Part shown: positions 9,149 through 16,754 of the stretch, one piece after another
Position numbering within the stretch: the stretch's first letter is position 1
Layout: each line of letters opens with the position of its first letter
Source: M55B112 sp040903745
Lineage (GTDB): Bacteria > Bacteroidota > Bacteroidia > Bacteroidales > GCA-2748055
Length of the DNA stretch: 64,000 nt
Direction of reading: 5' to 3'
Assembly: GCA_040903745.1 (NCBI GenBank)
Contig: JBBDUV010000112.1
Span: forward strand, 6,166 to 70,165
Notes under the pieces: model-generated
What the model saw: only the letters and a program-made list of their open reading frames with translations
Told to the model about the DNA's origin: nothing
The model's database searches: none
Position numbers and translations under genes: made by a program

Positions 9149-10258
9149 ATGCATTTATCTGCGCTTTCAGTAATACATTTCAAGAATTATGAACAGGCTG
9201 ATATTGAACTGAGTCCGAGGATCAATTGCTTTGTCGGGGAGAACGGTGTAGGAAAGACAAACCTCCTGGATGCGATCCACTATCTGGCCCTGTGCAAGAG
9301 CAATCTTAACCCCGTTGATACACAAAACATCCGGCATGATGCCGATTTTTCTGTGATCCAGGGGGTATTTCACCGCATGGATAAAGAGGAGGCGATCTAT
9401 TGTGCCATTCGTCGCAACAAAAAAAAGCAATTCAGGAGAAACAAGAAGGATTATAGGCGTTTGGCCGAGCATATCGGACTTATCCCCCTGGTGATGATAT
9501 CCCCGGCAGATTATATTCTGATACAGGGCGGTAGTGAGGAGCGAAGGAGGCTGATGAATGGTGTTATTGGTCAGTACGACAGGGCATATCTCGAGAATGT
9601 GATCTCCTACAACAGGATTTTAACCCAACGGAACAGGTTGCTGAAAGAGAATAACCACAATGCTAATTTCAGGGATGTGATTGAAGTGTTTGATAGTCAG
9701 CTAATTCAATATGGAATCCCTGTTTTTGAGGCACGGAAAGAATTTACAGACAAACTGAATCCTATTTTTCAGCAGTACTATAAGCATGTTTCAGGCAATA
9801 AGGAGGTTGTAACACTCAATTACCAGTCGCAATTGTTGGAGGAGGAATTTGAAAAGGCGTTGAAAAGCTCCCGGCAGAAGGACCAGATCGTTCAGTATAC
9901 CACCATGGGTATTCATAAGGATGACATCAACATGGAGCTGGGGGGGCATCCTTTGAAAAAAATCGGCTCTCAGGGTCAGCAAAAGACCTACCTCGTGGCA
10001 CTCAAGCTTGCAGAGTTTGAGTTTATGAAGGAGACCATGGGCAACACGCCGATCCTCCTGCTCGATGATGTATTTGATAAATTTGACGCCTTTCGTGTGA
10101 AACAGATCATCAAGTTGGTGGCTGATAATCATTTCGGACAGATATTTATCACAGATACCAATGAGACCAGGATGGAGACTATCCTAAAAGAGATACCGGC
10201 AGAACACCGCGTCTTCCAAATTAAAAACAATGAAATTAGAATGAAAGATCAGTGGTAA
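9149..10258 (+). CDS. recF: DNA replication and repair protein RecF
   Basis: RecF is an SMC-like ATPase that, with RecO and RecR, loads RecA at gaps. The 369-residue chain has Walker A at residues 30-37 (GENGVGKT), the ABC-type signature GSQGQQKTYLVALKLAEF and Walker B LLLDDVFDKFD near the C-terminus. The frame is open from 9065, but the ATG at 9149 gives the family start MHLSALSVIHFKNYEQ and lies just downstream of a -7 box, so the shorter start is chosen. It is followed after 1 bp by a DUF721 gene, a common RecF neighbour in this phylum. Confidence 0.95.
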   Translation: MHLSALSVIHFKNYEQADIELSPRINCFVGENGVGKTNLLDAIHYLALCKSNLNPVDTQNIRHDADFSVIQGVFHRMDKEEAIYCAIRRNKKKQFRRNKKDYRRLAEHIGLIPLVMISPADYILIQGGSEERRRLMNGVIGQYDRAYLENVISYNRILTQRNRLLKENNHNANFRDVIEVFDSQLIQYGIPVFEARKEFTDKLNPIFQQYYKHVSGNKEVVTLNYQSQLLEEEFEKALKSSRQKDQIVQYTTMGIHKDDINMELGGHPLKKIGSQGQQKTYLVALKLAEFEFMKETMGNTPILLLDDVFDKFDAFRVKQIIKLVADNHFGQIFITDTNETRMETILKEIPAEHRVFQIKNNEIRMKDQW

Positions 10259-10259
10259 T

Positions 10260-10550
10260 ATGGAACGAAAGAGGGAAAAGAAGATCGGATCACTGCTCGA
10301 CGAATTTGTAAGGGCGAACAACCTCGAAAATGGCTTGGCAGAATACCGTATAGAGAAGAGCTGGGGAGAACTTCTCGGCAGGAATGTGGCCATGGCTACC
10401 CGTTCGCTTTATATCAAAGACAGAAAACTGATCGTCAAGCTTCACTCTTCGGTGCTCAGGAACGAATTGGCAATGATCAAGTCCGATCTCATTCGCAGAC
10501 TCAATGAATCGGCCGGTTCGGAAGTGATCGATGATGTTGTCTTAAGATAA
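10260..10550 (+). CDS. DUF721 (DciA-like) protein
   Basis: This 96-residue basic protein starts 1 bp after the recF stop and so is translationally coupled to it. Its fold signature is a KH-like DUF721 domain: IEKSWGELLGRNVAMATRSLYIKDRKLIVKL, then SSVLRNELAMIKSDLIRRLN. DUF721 contains DciA, the ancestral loader of the DnaB helicase. Whether this short homologue loads helicase is not known, though its place next to recF suits a replication role. The last 9 bp overlap the convergent ndk. Confidence 0.85.
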   Translation: MERKREKKIGSLLDEFVRANNLENGLAEYRIEKSWGELLGRNVAMATRSLYIKDRKLIVKLHSSVLRNELAMIKSDLIRRLNESAGSEVIDDVVLR

Positions 10551-10970
10551 TCTGAACCTCTCCCTTGAAGAGAAAAAGAAAGCCGCCTCTATCGTGGCGT
10601 TTTCATCGGAATCGGAACCATGAACGGCATTTTCCTGAATAGAAACGGCGTAAATCTTCCTGAGCGTACCCTCTTCCGCCTTCTCAGGATCCGTCGAACC
10701 TATAAGCTTCCTGTACTCTTCCACAGCATTTTCCTTTTCAAGAATGGCTGCAACGATCGGGCCTGAGCTCATAAAATCTATAAGGCCAGGGTAAAAAGGC
10801 TTTCCCTTGTGAACAGCATAGAAATTCTCTGCATCTTTAATAGTCAGCTGAAGCATCTTCAGTGCAGTGATATGAAATCCGTTTTCACTTATCATATTCA
10901 GGATGGGACCAATGTGTCCATTGGCTACAGCCGTTGGCTTGATCATTGTAAATGTAAAATTTCCAGTCAT
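10542..10970 (-). CDS. ndk: Nucleoside diphosphate kinase
   Basis: It transfers the gamma-phosphate from NTPs to NDPs through a phospho-His. The 142-residue chain has the usual length, with TMIKPTAVANGHIG at the start and the active-site His in NAVHGSDSDENATIEAAFFF. The nucleotide-binding segment DPEKAEEGTLRKIYA precedes it. One codon before the GSDSD motif is His, as required. It converges on the DUF721 gene with a 9-bp overlap and has its own promoter box upstream. Confidence 0.96.
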   Translation of the reverse strand: MTGNFTFTMIKPTAVANGHIGPILNMISENGFHITALKMLQLTIKDAENFYAVHKGKPFYPGLIDFMSSGPIVAAILEKENAVEEYRKLIGSTDPEKAEEGTLRKIYAVSIQENAVHGSDSDENATIEAAFFFSSRERFRLS

Positions 10971-10999
10971 ACTTTTTCGTTTAACTAATGTGACCTTAA

Positions 11000-11007
11000 C
11001 AAATATA
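11000..11007 (-). promoter_or_regulatory. -7 box for ndk
   Basis: The minus strand reads TATATTTG, an exact TAnnTTTG match 30 bp upstream of the ndk ATG. Confidence 0.45.
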
Positions 11008-11040
11008 GAGATAAATTGTTAACCGGAGTGGATATTTTTT

Positions 11041-11048
11041 TACTTTTG
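11041..11048 (+). promoter_or_regulatory. -7 box for the DHH gene
   Basis: TACTTTTG is an exact match to TAnnTTTG, and a TTG at 11016-11018 is 22 bp upstream, close to the -33 spacing. It lies 36 bp before the first ATG of the DHH phosphoesterase gene. Confidence 0.5.
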
Positions 11049-11083
11049 ACCTTCTGTTCAAAAAAAACGGACAATGTTTTATT

Positions 11084-12127
11084 ATGTTGAACAGTGCCAA
11101 TAATTTAATGGTAATGTTGAATAAACAATCGATCATAAAAATCAGGAAGATTATTGAAAAGAGAGGGCCCGTGGTGGTTATATCACATGTAAACCCCGAT
11201 GGTGATGCCCTTGGATCGGGTCTTGCATTGGCATTGTTCCTGAAAAAGTTCGATCTGCCTGTCTCTGTAATCATGCCCAACAACGTGCCTGAATTTTTAA
11301 GCTGGCTCCCCGGATTCGAAATGGTTTTAACATATAAGAAGAAAAAGAAGCAGTGTAAAGCATTGCTTGCAGAAGCGAAAACCATTTTTCTGCTCGATTT
11401 CAACGATCCTGAAAGAATCGGCGATATGAAAGATGAACTGAAAGCATCTGATGCTTTTGTGATCATGATCGATCATCACCAAAACCCGGTACAATTTACA
11501 GACTTGTTGATCTCAGAAGATTGGCGCGGGTCTGTTGGTGAGATGATCCACCTGTTGATTAAAGATGTCGCAGGAGCTGACTCCGTTGACAAAGATATTG
11601 CAACTTGTCTGTATGTTGCTATTATGACGGATACAGGTAATTTTCGCTATGCGTCCTCCTATCCGGAGATATTCAATATCGTTGGTGAATTGGTGGGTAC
11701 TGGAATTGATAAAGATCAGATATACACCAATATATATGACAGTTACTCCGAAAACAGGATGAAGATGATGGGGTATTGCATGTCGGAAAAGCTGGTTGTA
11801 CTCAGGGAATACAACACTGCTTATATTAGTCTGAAGCAGGAAGAGCTTGACAGATTTGATCACCAGATCGGCGATACGGAAGGTTTTGTGAATATTCCCT
11901 TCTCAATCAAGGGAATCAAGGTCTCTGCCCTGTTTATTGAAAAGAAGAAACATGTAAAAATTTCGCTGAGATCAAAAGGGGCGTTCTCAGTCGACAAGCT
12001 GGCTTCACAATCCTTTAACGGAGGAGGACACCATAATGCAGCTGGAGGAGAGATGCCTCTGTCGCTTGAGGAGACAATTATAAAATTTGAATCGGTTCTT
12101 GCAGCATATAAAGATGAACTCAGATAA
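11084..12127 (+). CDS. DHH-family phosphoesterase, NrnA-like (nanoRNase/pAp phosphatase)
   Basis: Members degrade short oligoribonucleotides, and some dephosphorylate pAp, using Mn2+. The 347-residue chain has SHVNPDGDALGSG (DHH motif I), LLDFNDPERIG (motif II), IDHHQN (the DHH triplet, motif III) and MTDTGNFRYAS (motif IV). The DHHA1 domain follows, ending in FNGGGHHNAAGGEMP. Three in-frame ATGs compete (11084, 11108, 11114); the last gives a start more like homologues, but the first fits the promoter spacing. The end overlaps the next gene by 14 bp, so the two FKBP-linked genes downstream begin as one operon. Confidence 0.92.
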   Translation: MLNSANNLMVMLNKQSIIKIRKIIEKRGPVVVISHVNPDGDALGSGLALALFLKKFDLPVSVIMPNNVPEFLSWLPGFEMVLTYKKKKKQCKALLAEAKTIFLLDFNDPERIGDMKDELKASDAFVIMIDHHQNPVQFTDLLISEDWRGSVGEMIHLLIKDVAGADSVDKDIATCLYVAIMTDTGNFRYASSYPEIFNIVGELVGTGIDKDQIYTNIYDSYSENRMKMMGYCMSEKLVVLREYNTAYISLKQEELDRFDHQIGDTEGFVNIPFSIKGIKVSALFIEKKKHVKISLRSKGAFSVDKLASQSFNGGGHHNAAGGEMPLSLEETIIKFESVLAAYKDELR

Positions 12128-12644
12128 AAAGCAGCTGATCCTGGTTATAGGATTGATCATTTTGTCGGCCTGCCGGACACCTGTTCAGGAGAGGGCTGAG
12201 GTGGTTGAGGATGAAACAGAACATGCCTTCATTGAGACGAATAAGTATATCAGGGAGCGACACCGGGAGCATATCATGGCTTTTGCCGGGAGGGTTGGCT
12301 GGGAGATGACAGAGACCCCTACAGGCTTGTGGTACATGATTATGGAAAAAGGGGATGGACCCGCCGTGCAGAGAGGTAAAGTTGTAGTCTATGCCTATGA
12401 AACCCGACTCCTGAACGGAAAAATATGCTATTCTGCAACTGCCACAGAGCCGAAAAGGATTGTTGCAGGGAAGGGGAACATTGAAGCCGGACTGGAAGAG
12501 GGCTTGTTATTGCTCAGGGAAGGGAGCAAAGCGCGATTTATTGTTCCGCCACACCTGGCCCATGGCAACTTCGGTGATATGGACCAGATCCCAGGCTCCT
12601 CAGTATTGCTTATTGAAGTGCACGTAATAGAGGTAAAGAGATAA
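12114..12644 (+). CDS. FKBP-type peptidyl-prolyl isomerase lipoprotein, GldI-like
   Basis: The start is set at the ATG 12114, which overlaps the DHH gene by 14 bp and gives a lipoprotein leader, LILVIGLIILSAC, with the lipid Cys near residue 20. The 176-residue product then has an FKBP domain: GLWYMIMEKGDGPAVQRGKVV, GLEEGLLLLREGSKARFIVPPHLAHG and a C-terminal VLLIEVHVIEV. It resembles GldI, the FKBP lipoprotein of gliding Bacteroidota, and DHH-gldI adjacency is known in the phylum. No other gld gene is in the window, so it may be a general periplasmic foldase. Confidence 0.8.
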   Translation: MNSDKKQLILVIGLIILSACRTPVQERAEVVEDETEHAFIETNKYIRERHREHIMAFAGRVGWEMTETPTGLWYMIMEKGDGPAVQRGKVVVYAYETRLLNGKICYSATATEPKRIVAGKGNIEAGLEEGLLLLREGSKARFIVPPHLAHGNFGDMDQIPGSSVLLIEVHVIEVKR

Positions 12645-12694
12645 ATTTTGGATGCAATGTTGAAATTCCTGGCAGCATCTTAAAATAAGTTGTG

Positions 12695-12702
12695 TAGTTT
12701 TG
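12695..12702 (+). promoter_or_regulatory. -7 box for the double-FKBP gene
   Basis: TAGTTTTG is an exact TAnnTTTG match 26 bp before the ATG at 12729. It supports that start over the upstream frame opening at 12690. Confidence 0.45.
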
Positions 12703-12728
12703 CAGTTCTACTTGATAGATTAACAGAC

Positions 12729-13688
12729 ATGACAAGAATCATCTTTTTTATATTCGTTTTAGTGAGCCTGCTCCCCTTTACAGGATGCGAGGAAGAGATC
12801 AACTACGACTACTTTAGAGCCGAGGAGGATCGCTATTTTCACCTGTACATGGATGCGAATTATCCCGAATTAGCGCCCACGGAAAGTGGTTTGTACTTCA
12901 TTGAATTCGAGGAAGGGGAGGGCTTGTCGCCCGATTCGGGAGATTATTTGCTAATTAATTTTCTGGCATATACCGTTCCGGATGAAAAAGAAGTGGATAC
13001 CTATACCGAGGAGTGGGCAAGAAGATATAACCTGTATAATGATAAAGTGTTATACGGACCTTATAAGTATGAGTATGGCACCGGAATTACCGGATTATAT
13101 GAAGGTCTTTCTATGATGAAGGAGGGCGGTATTGCGCGGCTGATCTTTAAGAGTGATCTGGGATATGGTAGTGCCGGGATGGGAAATATTGGCAGATTTG
13201 AATCGCTGATGTATGATATTGAACTGGTCGAGGTGATTGCGGATCCGGTTCAGAATGAGCAGGAACAGATCGATGCTTTTCTTTCTGAAAACCCGACAGC
13301 ATACCCTGTAAAAGATAAAGAGACCGGCGTTACCATGTATTACATACCTGGTGTAGCTGGCGACAGCGCCCAGATAGCAGAAGGAAACAGCGTTGAGGTG
13401 TTTTATACGGGAAGGCTGCTCGACGGCAGGGTTTTCGATTCCAATGAGGGCAGTAGTAAAGGGATGAGCGTAAAAGTAGGAGAAGGAGAGGTTATTGCCG
13501 GATGGGATATTGGTCTGAAATGGTTCAGATACGGTGGAAAAGGTCAGTTGCTAATTCCTCACCAGCTTGCTTACGGTGCCGAAGGATCGAAGGTTCAAAA
13601 CAGCAATAAAATTTCCATTCCGCCATATGAAGCATTGCTTTTTGATATCAGGATATCAAAAGCCATAATAGAAGAAGACGATAAATAG
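12729..13688 (+). CDS. Lipoprotein with two FKBP-type prolyl isomerase domains
   Basis: The leader IIFFIFVLVSLLPFTGC places a lipid Cys near residue 20. The 319-residue mature part has a first, degenerate FKBP domain (about 50-165, with ITGLYEGLSMMKEGGIARLI) and a second, canonical one (about 200-310: VEVFYTGRLLDGRVFDSN, VIAGWDIGLKWFRYGGKG, LLIPHQLAYG). It probably assists folding of exported proteins in the periplasm. It follows the GldI-like gene by 84 bp with its own promoter box. The first domain lacks several FKBP pocket residues and may act in substrate binding or dimerisation. Confidence 0.85.
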   Translation: MTRIIFFIFVLVSLLPFTGCEEEINYDYFRAEEDRYFHLYMDANYPELAPTESGLYFIEFEEGEGLSPDSGDYLLINFLAYTVPDEKEVDTYTEEWARRYNLYNDKVLYGPYKYEYGTGITGLYEGLSMMKEGGIARLIFKSDLGYGSAGMGNIGRFESLMYDIELVEVIADPVQNEQEQIDAFLSENPTAYPVKDKETGVTMYYIPGVAGDSAQIAEGNSVEVFYTGRLLDGRVFDSNEGSSKGMSVKVGEGEVIAGWDIGLKWFRYGGKGQLLIPHQLAYGAEGSKVQNSNKISIPPYEALLFDIRISKAIIEEDDK

Positions 13689-13776
13689 CCCAAATTGATT
13701 CGGTTTGCCTTTTCTGAATTCCTAAATTCGACACTTTTGGCCATAAAAAACTGACTCTAAACCCCCGGCTATTTAA

Positions 13777-13807
13777 AGTCCGTCAATTGAGTAGGAGTGG
13801 ACAGACT
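13777..13807. repeat. Palindromic interspersed repeat, copy A
   Basis: The copy starts AGTCCGTC and ends GACAGACT, an 8-bp inverted repeat with one G-T wobble. The core is shortened relative to copies at 29687 and 35423. A half copy follows at about 13898-13916 (attggactttatagacaaac), running into the end of the rsmI-like gene. See the finding on this family. Confidence 0.55.
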
Positions 13808-13846
13808 ATTTAGCCGTCAATAGAGTCAAGTGTTTGAGCTAGAACC

Positions 13847-13860
13847 GAGCTTGCGAGCTC
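13847..13860. repeat. Short palindrome GAGCT-TGCG-AGCTC
   Basis: GAGCTTGCGAGCTC is followed by GACGAAG. A longer relative with the same flank (GAGCTTG, 6-nt loop, CAAGCTC, then GACG) is at 45852. It is not followed by a T-run. Confidence 0.35.
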
Positions 13861-13905
13861 GACGAAGTCAAAGTTCAATAACAAGCATAACGCAGTTATT
13901 GGACT

Positions 13906-14628
13906 TTATAGACAAACACAATCGGACTTTCCCAATAGAAATACAGCCGGACGCTTATGCAGATCCGGTTTTTTCTTTTTCCAAAAGCTGACTGCCGCAG
14001 TTTTGATCATCTCTGTTTTAGTTGTAATATCAACGGCGACGGTCAGAAGTGTCTGTTTCCGGCAGGACGAACAGATATCTTCCAGCAATGCATTGTTCCT
14101 GTAGGGTGTTTCAATAAAGATCTGCGTCTCATTCTTTTGTTCAACAATTTTTTCCAGGTTTTTGATGTGCTGTATCCGTTCACTACGTTGCACCGGTAAA
14201 TAGCCGACAAACCTGAATGATTGTCCGTTGAACCCGGAAGCCATCAGTGCCATAAAAATAGAAGAGGGGCCTGTAAGCGGAACGACATCGATCTCCTGCT
14301 CGTGCGCAAGATTCACCAGTGCGGCACCCGGATCGGCAATGCCGGGAAGTCCCGCCTCTGAGATGACACCCATGTCCTTCCCTTCCTGAACCGGACGCAG
14401 AAAGCCCTCTATCTCTTTTGGGTCGGTATGTTTGTTCAATTCAAAAAAAGTTAGCTCATTAATCTGCATCTCCTTGTCGATCGTTTTCAGGTAGCGTCTG
14501 GCATTCCTCGTTTTTTCAACAACAAAATAGCTGAGTCCGGTAATCAGTCCCTTCATGTTCAGGGGCAGAAAGGTATCAGGATCGGGGTTTCCCAATGAAT
14601 TGGGTATCAAAAATAGTTTACCTGGCAT
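13906..14628 (-). CDS. SAM-dependent methyltransferase, RsmI/tetrapyrrole-methylase family
   Basis: The family methylates the 2'-O of C1402 of 16S rRNA (RsmI) or related sites. The 240-residue protein has a SAM-binding YabN/CbiF-type fold: KLFLIPNSLGNPD near the start, then EAGLPGIADPGAALVNLAHE and VVPLTGPSSIFMALMASGFNGQ, as in RsmI. The N-terminal segment FVVEKTRNARRYLK and the segment IFIETPYRNNALLEDI are also RsmI-like. It is shorter than E. coli RsmI (286 aa) at the C-terminus, so it may be the Bacteroidota SAM-methyltransferase paralog rather than true RsmI. Confidence 0.85.
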   Translation of the reverse strand: MPGKLFLIPNSLGNPDPDTFLPLNMKGLITGLSYFVVEKTRNARRYLKTIDKEMQINELTFFELNKHTDPKEIEGFLRPVQEGKDMGVISEAGLPGIADPGAALVNLAHEQEIDVVPLTGPSSIFMALMASGFNGQSFRFVGYLPVQRSERIQHIKNLEKIVEQKNETQIFIETPYRNNALLEDICSSCRKQTLLTVAVDITTKTEMIKTAAVSFWKKKKPDLHKRPAVFLLGKSDCVCL

Positions 14629-14725
14629 CTTTTTGTTTTAAAAGTAACAAGAATAAAGAAATTTCTTCGGTCTTCGCTCGAAAATGATTAATTTCGGGGT
14701 CATTTTAAAAACGGGAGGGAAATCA

Positions 14726-15487
14726 TTGAAAGTTACTTTTTTGGGAACAGGAACATCACAGGGAGTGCCTGTGATCGGATGCAGATGTGATGCATGCAGG
14801 TCGGACGATCCGCACGATAACAGACTGCGTTCATCCATCCTGTTGCAGAACGACGATTCCACCATTGTTATTGACACAGGACCTGATTTCAGGCAGCAGA
14901 TGCTCAGGGAGAAGGTGCTACAGCTTGATGCAGTGATCTATACCCATGAGCACAGGGATCATATCGCGGGATTGGACGATATCCGTGCTTTTAACTTTCT
15001 ACAGAAGAGATCGATGGATCTTTACGGTGAAAAAAAGGTGTTGCAGTCCATCCGGATATCCTTCCCCTATATTTTCGCCGATAACAGGTACCCCGGAGTT
15101 CCCAGTGTAAACCTCCATGAAATCAACCTCAACCCCTTCGAGGTCCGGGAAATCTCTTTTATACCCATCAGGATGGTCCATGCCAATATACCGGTGCTGG
15201 GTTTTCGGATCAATGATTTTGCCTACCTGGTAGATGCCAATTTCATTTCAGCCGAGGAGAAGCGCAAGTTGAAGGGTATTAGCAAAGTCGTGATCGGTGC
15301 ATTGCGGAAGGAGAAGCACCATTCGCATTTCACCCTGGAAGAAGCGGGTAAACTATTCCTTGAACTGGATGCCGATGAGGGGTATGTCACCCATATCTCT
15401 CACCAGATGGGATTGGAGGAGGAGTTCAGAAAGCTTCTGCCCGCAGGCATGATCCCTGCCTACGATGGCCTGGTCCTCGAGATATAG
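14726..15487 (+). CDS. MBL-fold metallo-hydrolase (PhnP-like)
   Basis: The start is placed at TTG 14726, giving the family N-terminus MKVTFLGTGTSQGVPVIGC, with a GGGAGGG ribosome-binding-like tract 6 nt upstream. An ATG in frame at 14684 would add 14 residues. The protein (253 aa) has the metal motif THEHRDHIAGLDD, an Asp in LVDANFIS, and HHSHFTLEEA and VTHISHQMG as later ligands. Two Cys in GCRCDACRSDD near the N-terminus are typical of PhnP-like enzymes. The substrate is likely a cyclic phosphodiester or similar, but is not determined. The end overlaps the convergent MFS gene by 28 bp. Confidence 0.88.
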   Translation: MKVTFLGTGTSQGVPVIGCRCDACRSDDPHDNRLRSSILLQNDDSTIVIDTGPDFRQQMLREKVLQLDAVIYTHEHRDHIAGLDDIRAFNFLQKRSMDLYGEKKVLQSIRISFPYIFADNRYPGVPSVNLHEINLNPFEVREISFIPIRMVHANIPVLGFRINDFAYLVDANFISAEEKRKLKGISKVVIGALRKEKHHSHFTLEEAGKLFLELDADEGYVTHISHQMGLEEEFRKLLPAGMIPAYDGLVLEI

Positions 15488-16677
15488 TCCACCTGTTGAT
15501 TCATCCGGCTGCGGGAAAGGAGGAACAGGATGCCGGCGATGACATTCAGAACCAGGAAGATGATCCCTCCGAGAAGCAATGCCGCCGGCAGGTCATACAG
15601 ATCGTTCACCCACCCGATGAGCGGTCCCGCGATAGAAAAAATGATCCTGATAACAAAGTTCCTCACCGACAGCACCGTGGCCCGGATCTCTGAGCTTGTA
15701 ACACGGTTGATATAGTCTTTAAGCACCGGTGTGGCATAGCCCCGCACGAGGTAAAAGAGGAGAAGGACGATGAGGCCGCTGACGAGGCCCGAGCGTGAGA
15801 GTGCGATGTACCCCAGTGGGATCAAAAGGCTGATGAGGATGATCGATCGTTTTGGACCAAGAAGCATCTCGGTGCGGTAGGCATAAAAGGAGGAGAGGGC
15901 GACGGTGATGTTGAGTCCGGCCCATAACAGACCGAACCAGACCTTGTCAATCTGGCTGTATTCAAAAAATTTCTGAGCGAACCACGCCATGGTGAGGGTT
16001 GCACATCCGATAAACGCCGAGAGGAGGATGTTTCGCCTTAGTATTTTATTGCCGATGAGGGCAAAACGTGAAATATCTACGATCTCCCTGAAGTCGCGGT
16101 TCATTAGTTTCTTGTGCTGTAAAGGTTCTCTAAGGGTCAGTGCCGCGGGGATTGCCAGGGCGGCCACAATGATCTGTCCATAGTAGGGTGTCCTGAGCGA
16201 AACGGTCACCAGCAGGATGCTCAGAAGTGCGGCAGCTGCCTCGGCGAGACTACCCAGTGAGGTGATCCGTCCTTCGTACCGGCTGTACTTTCGCTCCTGC
16301 CCCTGCTCCAGCAGCGAATCGTAAAGCATCGCTGAATCGGCCCCCGATACCAGGCTCTGCCCGATCCCGAGAATAATCTGTGCGATGAGGAAACCGTAAA
16401 AGCCATAGCTTATGCCGTAAACCATGAATCCTGCCATACCCAGCACGGCACCTGTGAGGATCGTTCTCTTTCTTCCCCATACATCGGCCATATAGCCGGA
16501 GGGGATCTCCAGAATCACGATCATGATGGAGTAGATCGCCTGAAGTACCATTATATCCTTCATTTTCAATCCATTGCTCTCATAGAACAACACAACAACA
16601 GGCATGTATAGCATGAACCATTTCGAGATCTTGATAAGATACAACCTGGGTATATTAGGATGTAAGACCATGGCCAC
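15460..16677 (-). CDS. MFS transporter
   Basis: This 405-residue protein has 12 predicted membrane helices in two halves. The MFS loop 2-3 signature is visible as SGYMADVWGRKRTILTG near residue 60, and SLVSGADSAMLYDSLLEQGQ follows in the second loop pair. The family resembles bacterial exporters of drugs or sugars, but no substrate can be named. It overlaps the end of the MBL gene and is divergent from the hydro-lyase/asnA operon, 77 bp away. Confidence 0.9.
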   Translation of the reverse strand: MAMVLHPNIPRLYLIKISKWFMLYMPVVVLFYESNGLKMKDIMVLQAIYSIMIVILEIPSGYMADVWGRKRTILTGAVLGMAGFMVYGISYGFYGFLIAQIILGIGQSLVSGADSAMLYDSLLEQGQERKYSRYEGRITSLGSLAEAAAALLSILLVTVSLRTPYYGQIIVAALAIPAALTLREPLQHKKLMNRDFREIVDISRFALIGNKILRRNILLSAFIGCATLTMAWFAQKFFEYSQIDKVWFGLLWAGLNITVALSSFYAYRTEMLLGPKRSIILISLLIPLGYIALSRSGLVSGLIVLLLFYLVRGYATPVLKDYINRVTSSEIRATVLSVRNFVIRIIFSIAGPLIGWVNDLYDLPAALLLGGIIFLVLNVIAGILFLLSRSRMNQQVDYISRTRPS

Positions 16678-16754
16678 AAAGATAACTGTTGTATAATAGA
16701 TTTTCTATCAATATTCAGATTGTATCTTTACACCTGAAACAAACTGTTTAACTA

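Noticed and set aside
12690..12728. Upstream start for the double-FKBP gene
   Set aside because: It overlaps the -7 box TAGTTTTG and would hide the lipoprotein leader.
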